Assembly: GCF_001279005.1 (NCBI RefSeq)
Contig: NZ_LGCN01000240.1
Span: 175,695-239,694, forward strand
DNA from: Streptomyces caelestis
GTDB lineage: Bacteria > Actinomycetota > Actinomycetes > Streptomycetales > Streptomycetaceae
Length of the DNA: 64,000 nt
Direction of reading: 5' to 3'
Below, in pieces: positions 31,477-39,608 of the stretch (position 1 is the first letter of the stretch; each line of letters opens with the position of its first letter). Made by a program: the position numbers and the translations under genes. Below the pieces are notes generated by a model. That model was not told the DNA's origin. It saw only the letters and a list, made by a program, of their open reading frames with translations, and made no database searches.

Positions 31477-32136
31477 AATGCGTAATTCGCTCTCGCTCGG
31501 CTCCTCGGCCGCCCCCGGCCACTCGGCTCGACGAGCCGCGCGTCCGAGGGGCCGTCCCGCCCCACGCGCCGGCCGAGCGGGGCACCCCACGGGACGGCGG
31601 TGGCCCGGGAAGTGGCGGTTCCCATGTACCCGCATGGCTATTGACCTGCTCGGATTCGCTGTGCTTCCCTCGGCTTTGGTGGGGGCCTAGGGGGTACCGC
31701 CGCCGACTGCGACCGACCGTTCCGGGGCACACCCGGGGGCACGGGCGGCATGCCACGGGTGGTACGCAGAGGCGGATCGAGAGGGCGCGAGGTCCCTCGG
31801 GGTTTTGGGGGACGCGGTGGGAACGCTGACGAAGTGGTCGTCGCGTCACACCCGCGTGCACCTCGACCGGGCCCGCCCCGGCAGCGGGCGGCACGAGGCC
31901 GGTGTCCCCGGCCGGTTCCCGTATCTCCGTCGAGCGAACTCCCCGGCGCCACCGGAGCCGTGGGCGGGACCACCGGGACGACGCGCGGGGCGCCGGCGAA
32001 CCCGCCGGAACCCGGGCCGCGTTCTTTCCGTCTTGCCCCGACGGACCGCCCCGTGCGCGGGGGAGAGCGACTCCGGCCGGAAGGCGACGAGCAAAACCCG
32101 CCCTGACATGACCGACATCTAGCGAAGCAGCCAAAA
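31477..32136. other. 660-base intergenic region
   Basis: Separates divergent tap and the PAP2 gene. I see no conserved ORF, RNA gene or clear terminator in it; the reading frames here are low-complexity shadows. Confidence 0.5.
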
Positions 32137-33546
32137 GTGATACACATACCACCGCAGAACCTTTCGCGAACGAACCGGAGAACCGCGTTCTTCGCGGGGC
32201 GCCGACCGCGGACGGCCCTCTGGACCGCGGCGGGTGCCGTGACCCTCGGGTTCCTCGTCGCGCTGGAGTTCGCCGCGCGTCACTACGGCCTGCCGGGGCC
32301 GCTCACCAACCAGGTGCGGGAGGTCGTGTACGCCCCCAAGTCGGGCGGCCTGCTGTACGCCGCCATGGCGTTGATGATGGTGGTGCTCACATGGCGGGAA
32401 CGGTTCGTCGCGGTGGGTACGGCGATCGGTGTCGACGTCGCCTTCCTGGTGGTCCGGTGGGCGGTCGACGCCGGGACGGCCGGCGGCCACCCCTTCGGCA
32501 ACGGCGCCCTCTGGGTGATCCTGGGCAGTGCGGTCGTCGCCGTCACCCGCCGCACCGGCCGGGAACGGGTCCTGCTCCTGAAAGGCGTCGGGCTGGCCCT
32601 GCTGCTGGTGGCCGGCCGCAAGACCGGTGACACCTGGCTGCTCATCACCTCGAAGACCCGCTCGACGGTGCTCGACCAGTACGTGGCCACCGCCGATCAC
32701 GCGCTGGGCGACCCGTCGTGGCTGGTGGGCCGGATCGTGACGGCCACCGGTCCCGTCGGCTTCAACTTCCTCGACTTCGTCTACGGCAACCTCGCGGTGG
32801 CCGCGGTCGTCGCCGCGCTGTACCAACTGCGTCACGTGGCGGTCGAACGACGCTTCCCGCGCCACCACCTGGTACGCACGTTCCTGGTGATCGGCCTCGT
32901 CGGACCGGCCTTCTACATGATCTTCCCGGTGGTCGGACCGATCTTCGCCTACGGAACGGGCGCCGAGCACTGGTCGGCCGTCAGCCTGTGGGCGCCGGAC
33001 ATGCCGCCCAGCGAGCCCTGGGCCGTGGCCGACCTGTGGCCGCGGACCCTGCCGCCGACCGGTACCCCGCACCCCATGCCGTTCGACGGGATCACCCCGC
33101 GGAACTGCATGCCCAGCCTGCACACGGCGTGGGCCACCGCGATCTTCATCCACTCCCGGAAGGGCCCCCGCGTCCTGCGGTTCGCGGGAACGTTCTGGCT
33201 GCTCGCCACGCTCGCCGCGACGCTGGGATTCGGCTACCACTACGGCGCGGACCTCATCGCCGGCGTGGTGTTCACGCTCACGATCGAGGCGGCCCTGCGC
33301 TCGTTCGACCGGGGCTGGGACCGATCGGGGATCCTGCTGGTCGCCTACGGCGCGACGGTCTTCACCGCGTTTCTGCTGTCCTACCGGTTCCTGCCGCTGG
33401 CGATGGCCGAGCGTCCCTGGCTGGCCGGGCCGCTGCTCGTGCTGGCGACGGCCTCGGTGATCCACGGCTACGTACGGACCACCGCGTCGTGGGAGCCGAG
33501 GACCGCACCGGCGCGGCAGCCGGAACCGCAACCCGAACCGATCTGA
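32137..33546 (+). CDS. PAP2-superfamily integral membrane phosphatase
   Basis: A 469-residue protein with about ten hydrophobic segments. The PAP2 active-site motifs are near the C-terminal half: CMPSLHTAWATA (about 327) and GYHYGADLIAG (about 369), the SxxxH and HxxxD of lipid phosphatases and phosphotransferases; it resembles the inositolphosphotransferase/AUR1-like branch found in actinobacteria. The active site would face the outside of the membrane. The GTG at 32137 lacks a good ribosome site, so the exact start is uncertain. It acts alone; no lipid gene is adjacent. Confidence 0.82.
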   Translation: MIHIPPQNLSRTNRRTAFFAGRRPRTALWTAAGAVTLGFLVALEFAARHYGLPGPLTNQVREVVYAPKSGGLLYAAMALMMVVLTWRERFVAVGTAIGVDVAFLVVRWAVDAGTAGGHPFGNGALWVILGSAVVAVTRRTGRERVLLLKGVGLALLLVAGRKTGDTWLLITSKTRSTVLDQYVATADHALGDPSWLVGRIVTATGPVGFNFLDFVYGNLAVAAVVAALYQLRHVAVERRFPRHHLVRTFLVIGLVGPAFYMIFPVVGPIFAYGTGAEHWSAVSLWAPDMPPSEPWAVADLWPRTLPPTGTPHPMPFDGITPRNCMPSLHTAWATAIFIHSRKGPRVLRFAGTFWLLATLAATLGFGYHYGADLIAGVVFTLTIEAALRSFDRGWDRSGILLVAYGATVFTAFLLSYRFLPLAMAERPWLAGPLLVLATASVIHGYVRTTASWEPRTAPARQPEPQPEPI

Positions 33547-33571
33547 GGCGTGCCGCACGGTCCCGTCGGTC

Positions 33572-33600
33572 CACCGGCGCTCCGACGAGGAGCGCCGGTG
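33572..33600. terminator. bidirectional terminator hairpin
   Basis: CACCGGCGCTCC-GACGA-GGAGCGCCGGTG is a perfect 12-base stem with a five-base loop between the convergent PAP2 gene and the MerR gene. Confidence 0.8.
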
Positions 33601-33634
33601 CGGGGCACGTGCGGATCTCCTCCGAGGGGATCCG

Positions 33635-34639
33635 TCATCGTGCGCCGCGCAACCGGAGAAGGTACGTCGCGGTCAGCGCGACGGCACGATCCCCCTCGCA
33701 CGACAGCCGCAGGAGGGCACGTGACGCCGTGGCTCCCGGGATGTCCGCCAGCGCCTGGGTCAGCCGCAGGCGTGCGGGCGCTTCGGTGCTGTCGTCGGTG
33801 AGGCGGTCGACGAGCCCGGTGGCGATCCGGTCCGCCGTCGCGGGGTCGCTCGCCAGCGTGCTCAGCGCATCGGCCGCGTCGGTGTCGTTCCTCCCCTCCA
33901 CGACCATGTCGATGAGCGTGGGGGCCGCGCCGGCCGCTCCACGTGTCCCGAGTGCCAGGGCCGCGTGCCGCCGGACCACGGCGTCGGAGTGCGCGAGGGC
34001 GTCCCGCAGCCGGGCGGCGGCCTCCTCACCGGGCATCTCGGCGAGGGACCGGACGGCACGTTCGCGCACCGCGGCCACTGGTGAGCCCAGGCCTTCCGCC
34101 AGCAGTACCGTGCCGTCGTCACCGGATCGCGCCAGCGCCCATCGAAGGGCTCCCGCGACGTTCGGGTCCGTCTCGCACAGCACCGCCTCGACCAGGGCCT
34201 CCACCGGTGCCGGGACTTCGTCGGCCGAGGAAAGGGCCGCGCGCTGGCGCGCGTCGGCGCTCTTCGACCCGAGTGCCTGAAGGAGTGCGACGCTGCGAAG
34301 GACGTCCTCCCAGTCGGCGGGCTCCGCGGCGTCGATCCGGCAGAGCCGCGTGAGCAGCTCGTTCTCGGCCGCGATGCGTTCACGCGTCCGAAGGATGAGG
34401 TCGTCGACGAGCGCCGAGGGCGTGAAGCCGGGTTCGTCGAGCACGCGTCCGATCTCACGCAGCGGCAGTCCCAGCGATCGCAGGCTCTCGACATGGAAGA
34501 TCCGCCGGATGTCCTCGCCGGAGTACTCCCGGTAGCCGGAGCCCGTACGGCCCGAAGGCCGCACCAGACCGAGCGACTCGTAGTGCCTGAGCATGCGGGC
34601 GCTGACCCCGGACCGTCGCGCCACCTCACCGATCAACAC
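33635..34639 (-). CDS. MerR-family regulator fused to HEAT repeats
   Basis: A 334-residue protein. Residues 1-70 are a MerR HTH (MLIGEVARRSGVSARMLRHY, with ESLGL and GYREYSGEDIRRI) followed by a dimerisation helix to about 120. The rest is a run of HEAT-like helical repeats (for example AALRWALARSGDDGTVLLAE and RDALAHSDAVVRRHAALALG). MerR proteins twist promoters with long spacers; a HEAT array in place of a ligand pocket suggests a protein partner, most simply the HEAT protein encoded three bases upstream. The GTG at 34639 is used. Confidence 0.85.
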   Translation of the reverse strand: MLIGEVARRSGVSARMLRHYESLGLVRPSGRTGSGYREYSGEDIRRIFHVESLRSLGLPLREIGRVLDEPGFTPSALVDDLILRTRERIAAENELLTRLCRIDAAEPADWEDVLRSVALLQALGSKSADARQRAALSSADEVPAPVEALVEAVLCETDPNVAGALRWALARSGDDGTVLLAEGLGSPVAAVRERAVRSLAEMPGEEAAARLRDALAHSDAVVRRHAALALGTRGAAGAAPTLIDMVVEGRNDTDAADALSTLASDPATADRIATGLVDRLTDDSTEAPARLRLTQALADIPGATASRALLRLSCEGDRAVALTATYLLRLRGAR

Positions 34640-34642
34640 GCC

Positions 34643-35314
34643 CTATCGTCCCTCATGACCGGATCCGCCGAGGGCCACGACGCGCTTCGCCTCCTCGATC
34701 GCGAACCCGGATCCGGCGTCCGGGTCGCGCAGCAGTCGTTCCGTGGCGAGCGCGTGCGCGCGCACGCGCCGGTCGGGGGACGTCGTGGCGGCACGCAGGG
34801 CCGGCAGAACGGCATCGCCCAGCGCGACCAGCGCCCGGCTGAGGCTCAGCCGTGTCTCCCGCTCACCGCGCCCGAGTTGCCTCGTCAGCATCGCGGCCAG
34901 CCCGGGCTCCTCGCCTTCCGGTACGAGCACGACCGCGGCCCGCCAGGCGCTTCGCGCCACCTCGTCGTCGGCGTCGGACAGGAGCTCTCGTGTGATCGCC
35001 GGCCACGCCCGCCGGTCCCCGATCTTGGACAGCGTGTGCAGCGCCTGACTCCGTGCCCGCGCACGCTCCGAGCGGACTTCGCGAAGCAGCCCGGGGAGCG
35101 TCATGGACACCGGATGGCGGGTGAGGGCCCAGGTCAACATATCGCGGACGAAGAAATCGGTCTCGAGCGCGCATCGTTCGACGAGTCTGTCGACGAAGCA
35201 CGGCGCCGGCGTCGTACCGGCCACCAGAGCAGCCCTCAATCGCACAGACGAACGATCGTCCTCCAGCTCCTGGAGCACGCGTACCGCATCCGTGTCCTGC
35301 CCCGTCGTGGTCAT
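34643..35314 (-). CDS. HEAT-repeat protein, co-transcribed with the MerR gene
   Basis: A 223-residue protein made almost entirely of HEAT/armadillo-like helical pairs (DMLTWALTRHPVSMTLPGLL, REVRSERARARSQALHTLSK, AITRELLSDADDEVARSAWR). No catalytic motif is visible. The ATG at 35314 has GGAGGT six bases upstream. It overlaps nothing but is only three bases from the next gene, so the two form an operon and may form a complex. Repeat-type scaffold; function unknown. Confidence 0.82.
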   Translation of the reverse strand: MTTTGQDTDAVRVLQELEDDRSSVRLRAALVAGTTPAPCFVDRLVERCALETDFFVRDMLTWALTRHPVSMTLPGLLREVRSERARARSQALHTLSKIGDRRAWPAITRELLSDADDEVARSAWRAAVVLVPEGEEPGLAAMLTRQLGRGERETRLSLSRALVALGDAVLPALRAATTSPDRRVRAHALATERLLRDPDAGSGFAIEEAKRVVALGGSGHEGR

Positions 35315-35340
35315 CGCGGCCACCTCCTCGGCAAGCAGTG

Positions 35341-35367
35341 AAGGCCTTGTCACCGTGTCAAGGTCAA
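35341..35367 (-). promoter_or_regulatory. MerR-type promoter/operator of the HEAT-MerR operon
   Basis: On the minus strand TTGACC (35367-35362) and TTCACT are separated by 19 bases, the long spacing MerR proteins act on. The spacer is centred on CCTTGACAC-G-GTGACAAGG, a 9-base inverted repeat with one mismatch. It lies about 30 bases upstream of the HEAT gene start, so the operon is likely autoregulated. Confidence 0.6.
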
Positions 35368-35819
35368 ACGGGTCCCTGCGCGGTCGCCGGTCACCCGCCG
35401 CGTGCCGACGGAACACCGCCGGGCGCCGCGTCGACAGGCCCACACCATGACGCGCGGCCCGAGCACCCGTGACGACGAGATCGCCGCCCTCCGCCTCGGC
35501 GTTCCGGATCGTCCGCCGGACCATGCGCTCGTGGACCACCAGGAGGCGGAATCGGCTCCTCAGCTCCTCGGCTCCTCGGGGTGTCCCGACCGCGCTCGTC
35601 GCGGCCGTCGGACAGGCCGCGGCCGGGTGACCGCTCCCGCTGACGCGGGTGCTTCCCGCCTTCGCCCACGGGGTGGCGGCGGCGCGGACCGGCCCCGCGA
35701 CCGCCGTCGAGCGGCTGCGCGGGGCCGGCCGGGGACCGTGGTGACGCGAGGGTGCCGGAGAGCGGTACGGCTGCGGGGTCCTCGTGGAGGCCGGCGCCGC
35801 GGGAGCTCAGGGGACGCGC
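35368..35819. other. intergenic region
   Basis: About 450 bases between the divergent-facing HEAT promoter and the end of the membrane-protein gene. No supported gene; frames here are Arg/Gly/Pro-rich shadows. Confidence 0.5.
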
Positions 35820-36416
35820 TCAGCGCGTGCAGTACCAGTCGGGGGCCGACGGCATGTGGGAGGACATCGAGCGGACCCGCTGCCACATGCCGTGAGAATG
35901 CCCGGCGTGACGCTGCTGTTCGCCGTGCAGGGCGCTGAGTACCACGAGGCAGCCGGTCAGCGCCGGTACCGCCCACTGGGCATAGGCGAGGCGGCGCTGG
36001 GCCTTGTCGGTGTCGATGGGGTGCTTGGCCGCCTTCTCGACGTCCTCGGGGGCGTCCGAGGAGGCCCGCTCCACCTGCTTGCCGAGGACGCGGGAGTAGG
36101 CGGTGGCGGCCAGTGCCGCACCGGTGACGACGGTCTTGGCGAGCGTGGCGGCGGCCGCGCCCTGCTGGGTGGCGATACGGGGGGCGTCCGCGGCCAGCAT
36201 GCCGCCGCTGCCGAACAGATGGACACCGATGGCCGCGGCGTTGACCGGCGTCCACTTCGCCCAGCCGGACGAGGCGATCCGGGCGGTGGCCGTCCGTGTT
36301 CCGCCCTCGGACTCGGCGGCACCGTTGAGGCCGACGGCGCCCATCAGTGAACCACCGAACCACGCCGCCAGCCCCAGATCGTGCAGGCTCCGCATGAGGG
36401 TGTTGCGTTCGGACAT
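35820..36416 (-). CDS. Small integral membrane protein of unknown function
   Basis: A 198-residue protein with hydrophobic segments near residues 12-32 (LGLAAWFGGSLMGAVGL), 55-75, 85-110 (ATLAKTVVTGAALAATAYS) and 150-170. The ATG at 36416 is preceded by AAGGAG six bases upstream, which fixes the start; upstream sequence in the frame is low complexity. No catalytic motif recognised. It stands alone. The C-terminus has several His and Trp residues (HGEQQRHAGHSHGMW), which could be metal-binding but this is a guess. Confidence 0.7.
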   Translation of the reverse strand: MSERNTLMRSLHDLGLAAWFGGSLMGAVGLNGAAESEGGTRTATARIASSGWAKWTPVNAAAIGVHLFGSGGMLAADAPRIATQQGAAAATLAKTVVTGAALAATAYSRVLGKQVERASSDAPEDVEKAAKHPIDTDKAQRRLAYAQWAVPALTGCLVVLSALHGEQQRHAGHSHGMWQRVRSMSSHMPSAPDWYCTR

Positions 36417-36633
36417 CGGGGACTCCTTCACACGGAGTGAACGGGTGGACGCGGCCGGATACCGGCCGTGTCCACCCTCACCCGCGGAAGGACCGGGTGC
36501 CATCGCACGTGGTACGAACGGGTTACTCCCGGCGGGCGGGCCGGTCGGCCCAGCGGCTGCCGTCGAGTTGCCGCGCCATGCGGCCGGGACGGCCCTGTGG
36601 GAAACGCCGGCGTGCTGGGTCCGGTCCGGCTCG

Positions 36634-37065
36634 TCATGGACCCTGGGGGCCGGGGAGGGCATCACCACCGCCAAGACCCGCGTGCTCCAGCAGGAGCCCG
36701 AGGTCGCCCTCCTTCACCCGGGTGACCCCTTGCGGATGCCTGTTGGACAGGGCGTGCAGCGGGACGGGGTCGCGGTGCAGCCGACGGGTCGCCGCCGGGT
36801 CCAGCGTCGCCGTGAAGCGCCACGGTCGGCGCGGGTCGCCGGACACCTCGTACGGCTCGCCCTCGATGCCGGCCACCGCGGCGATCTCCCGCAGCGGCGC
36901 GGCGAAGTAGATCCACAGGCGGTCGCCGGGGGCCGTGCGACGCCACCTGGACAGGCACCACTCCCGGCGAGGCGCGGTCTCGGCGAGTTCCAGCATGCGG
37001 TCCTTGCTCGAGGAGCCGCCGTCCGAGGCGGTGTCCGCGGGTTTCACGATGAACAGCCAGTCCAC
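36634..37065 (-). CDS. EVE/PUA-like domain small protein
   Basis: A 143-residue protein beginning VDWLFIVKPADTAS, with WRRTAPGDRLWIYFAAP (about 41) and a following IAAVAGIEGEPYEV strand. This pattern resembles EVE-type PUA folds, which read modified bases in nucleic acid. The GTG at 37065 has GGAGGAG five bases upstream. The assignment is from short motifs and is tentative. No restriction or RNA-modification gene lies beside it. Confidence 0.65.
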   Translation of the reverse strand: MDWLFIVKPADTASDGGSSSKDRMLELAETAPRREWCLSRWRRTAPGDRLWIYFAAPLREIAAVAGIEGEPYEVSGDPRRPWRFTATLDPAATRRLHRDPVPLHALSNRHPQGVTRVKEGDLGLLLEHAGLGGGDALPGPQGP

Positions 37066-37245
37066 GGATGCTCCTCCGCTCCCATGCGTCCGTACCGTGC
37101 CGTACTCGGCAAAGTTCTCCTGTGGTGCTGCCCGGTACGGGAGCCACCATGCCCGGCCCCGCGCACGCCCCCACCGGGTCCGGGGCAGCGGTCCGCATAA
37201 GCTGACCGGCGCCCCGTCGCGCAGGGGCACCGAGGAGGGCGGATC

Positions 37246-37590
37246 ATGGGGGTCGCGTCGATCGGCGTACGGCTCGTCGCCGACGCCTTCGTCGAGGATG
37301 CGGGCGAGGGGTTCGTGTACTCCTGGCTGGTGCCCGACGACGGACGGCGCGGCTGGATGCTGTTCACCCCGGCGGAACGGCTCTTCCGGGAGTGCGACGC
37401 GACGGGAGCCGTCCCGGAGGACGGCATGGAGGTGTGCTTCGCGCTCCCCGAGGACGAGGCGGTGCGCAGGCACGCCCGGTGGGAGGGCAGCCGGGAGTGG
37501 CGGGTGATGGTGACGGCGGCCTACGGCGTCTGGAAGAAGTTCCAGGAGCACGGGGAGCCGCCGCAGCAGGCCCACCGCACCTTTCACTAG
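37246..37590 (+). CDS. Conserved-looking hypothetical protein
   Basis: A 114-residue acidic protein with a good start (GAGGAGGGCGGATC before ATG). Its sequence has normal amino-acid balance (VYSWLVPDDGRRGWMLFTPA) unlike the shadow frames around it, supporting a real gene. I do not recognise the family. It is divergent from the EVE-like gene, 180 bases away. Confidence 0.6.
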   Translation: MGVASIGVRLVADAFVEDAGEGFVYSWLVPDDGRRGWMLFTPAERLFRECDATGAVPEDGMEVCFALPEDEAVRRHARWEGSREWRVMVTAAYGVWKKFQEHGEPPQQAHRTFH

Positions 37591-37929
37591 ACACGCCCGG
37601 CACATCGGCGCAGAGGGTGCTCACCTTCTCGTGGGCGGCCCCGCCCGGGCGCCCTTCACGTCGGACTCCACCGCCCCTCCCGCACGGTCGGGTCCCTCAT
37701 CCCTTCCTACGGCTGCTCGGCGCACGCCGGGCCGGGCGTGCGCTCCACCATGCCGGGCTCCGGCAATGTGGCGGCGCGCCAGGTTGCCGACCTGCCCGCA
37801 TGCGACGGGCCGATGCGTCCGCGTACGGTCCACAGCGACCCGCGCGGTACCGCGCCCAGCGTCCCGGTCCGTCGCTTCCGGGCACCCCACGCCCGGACCC
37901 TGCCCCCCTCTGCCACGAAATGACCCGTC
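37591..37929. other. intergenic region
   Basis: About 340 bases with no supported gene, RNA or hairpin. Confidence 0.45.
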
Positions 37930-38136
37930 ATGCCGTACCAGGACCGACCTCACGTCCCCTCTCCCCCGCCCCTCGATCTCGTCAACGACGTCGTCACCCG
38001 TTTCGACGCCTACGCCCGGGCCCGGGCGACGCGCGACAGCCTGTTGCCGGCGGCGCGCACGACTCCGCGTCACGAACAGCAGGCCTTCGACGATCTGCAG
38101 GCCGCCGTGGTCCGGCTGCGCAGCAGTCTCGGCTGA
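37930..38136 (+). CDS. Possible small protein of 68 residues
   Basis: An ATG-started frame whose second half is helical and well balanced (LVNDVVTRFDAYARARATRD, FDDLQAAVVRLRSSLG). No clear ribosome site precedes it. It could be a real small helical protein; evidence is weak. Confidence 0.4.
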   Translation: MPYQDRPHVPSPPPLDLVNDVVTRFDAYARARATRDSLLPAARTTPRHEQQAFDDLQAAVVRLRSSLG

Positions 38137-38275
38137 CCACGCCCCCGGCGTCCACGTGCGGCGGGTCCGGCTTTCCACCGCTCGGTCGCGCGCCGCGTCG
38201 TGGAAGGCCGGCATCCAATGGTCCCCGGGCGGGAAGTTCCGTGCGCAGGGGCCGGCGGTGCGTCCCGCCGCCTTC

Positions 38276-38821
38276 TCAGCCGGCCGGCGGGTGGTCCTCA
38301 CCGCCGAGGCCCTCGACCGTACGCGTCGTGGAGTCGTAGCTGCGCGCGCCGGTGAAGGTCGCCTCCCGGGGTTCGCGCAGCGCGGCGGGCAGAAGGTGTT
38401 CGGGCCACCGCGCCGAGGCGCGGCGCGACCGGGCCAGCGTCACGTGCGGGATCCAGCGTCCCGGAGCGTGCAGCGGGTTGAGGCGCCCCGTGGTGGAGGC
38501 GAGCACCTCCCACACCCGTCGGTGCAGTTCGAGGACCTCCGCGTCCGCGGCGACGCTCCAGGCGAGCACGCGGGTACGTCCGTCGAAGCGCAGCAGTCCG
38601 TCCAGCCGGAACGGCGCGGGCAGTCCGCCGTCGAGGAGTGTGGCGAGCTCCGCCCTGGCCGGGGGGCAGAGGTCCTCGCATGTCGCGAGGGTCATGTGGG
38701 GCCGATTGGTCGGGTGCCGGTGCTCCGCGAGGCTGGGCAGTCCCGCGGCGGCCATCATGCGCCACATCTCCCGGACGTGCGTCTCGGTGGCGGTGTCGGG
38801 CAGCAGTTCCACGGTGCGCAC
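38276..38821 (-). CDS. 2H-phosphoesterase (2'-5' RNA ligase-like)
   Basis: A 181-residue protein carrying the two HxT motifs that define the 2H superfamily: RPHMTLA (about 42) and IPHVTLA (about 124), each followed by a hydrophobic strand. Family members act on 2'-5' linkages or cyclic phosphates in RNA or nucleotides. The GTG at 38821 is the start. No RNA-repair partner gene is adjacent, so the substrate is open. Confidence 0.82.
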   Translation of the reverse strand: MRTVELLPDTATETHVREMWRMMAAAGLPSLAEHRHPTNRPHMTLATCEDLCPPARAELATLLDGGLPAPFRLDGLLRFDGRTRVLAWSVAADAEVLELHRRVWEVLASTTGRLNPLHAPGRWIPHVTLARSRRASARWPEHLLPAALREPREATFTGARSYDSTTRTVEGLGGEDHPPAG

Positions 38822-38919
38822 GACGCCAGCCTACGGGGCCGGGGCGGGACCGCGGGTGGCCGGCGCCGGCGTACCGCCCGGGCCCCGTGGCCGGGCCCGG
38901 CCGCCGGCGCCGGGCCCGG

Positions 38920-39177
38920 TCACGGGGCAGTGCCGTGGAGGTACTCGGTCAGGGCCTTGCCCGGCTGGAAGGAGGCGGAGCCCCCGTCGGTGCGGAAGCG
39001 ACCGAAACTGCCGGCCACCACCGTCTCCTCGCGTTTGAGCGCCTCGGCGATCACGCCCGCCATGTCGACCGTGCCGAACAGGGCGTCGATCAGCTGCTCC
39101 GCGTCTTCCTGGCGGATGTCGTGACCCCTCTGCGCGGCCTTGTCCACGCCGGCCCGGGCCAGTTGGGACTTGTCCAT
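38920..39177 (-). CDS. HU-like protein lacking the DNA-binding arm
   Basis: An 85-residue protein with the HU/IHF outline: an N-terminal helical part (MDKSQLARAGVDKAAQ), VIAEALKREETVVAGSFGRF corresponding to the HU core strand, and a C-terminal FQPGKALTEYL matching the FxPGxALKxxV end of HU. The stretch of about 25 residues that normally forms the beta arm with its Pro tip is missing. GAGGT precedes the ATG. It may dimerise like HU without bending DNA in the usual way. Confidence 0.65.
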   Translation of the reverse strand: MDKSQLARAGVDKAAQRGHDIRQEDAEQLIDALFGTVDMAGVIAEALKREETVVAGSFGRFRTDGGSASFQPGKALTEYLHGTAP

Positions 39178-39608
39178 GTCACACCTCTGCTCTTCCTGTC
39201 CGGCCGCGTCGGGACGGCGGGCCCGGACCTCGGGGCCGGGACGGACACGGGCGCCGCGAGTCCCCGCCCGGGCCACCGTGCGTCGTACCGGAGCACCGCC
39301 GTCGGCACGTCGGTTCCGCGCCCATCACAGTCGCCCGCCCGCACGACTGCCAGCGCTTGCGGCCACATGGAGCAGGCACGCCCGCCGCCCGGCATCGGCG
39401 TCCGGAGCAGGACGGCGGTCGCGGCCGCCCGCGGCGGCGGACGGAGGAGAAGGAGCGGGCGGCACGACGTGACGGCTGCGCCGGCGCTCCCGCGCAGGAC
39501 CGGCCGTACGACAGCACGACGGTCCGTGTCCCGGCAGGCCCCCGGCCTTCGACCCCGCACCGCCCGCGACCGAGCGCGTGTCCCATTTGCCCGATTACCC
39601 TGAATCCT
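39178..39608. other. intergenic region
   Basis: 431 bases between divergent genes; must hold the promoter of the SpoIIE phosphatase, but I could not define one. No gene seen. Confidence 0.4.

Noticed and set aside
31300..32136. Several short frames upstream of the PAP2 gene as small proteins
   Set aside because: All overlap one another in different frames and are Arg/Pro/Gly-rich, the usual shadow pattern.
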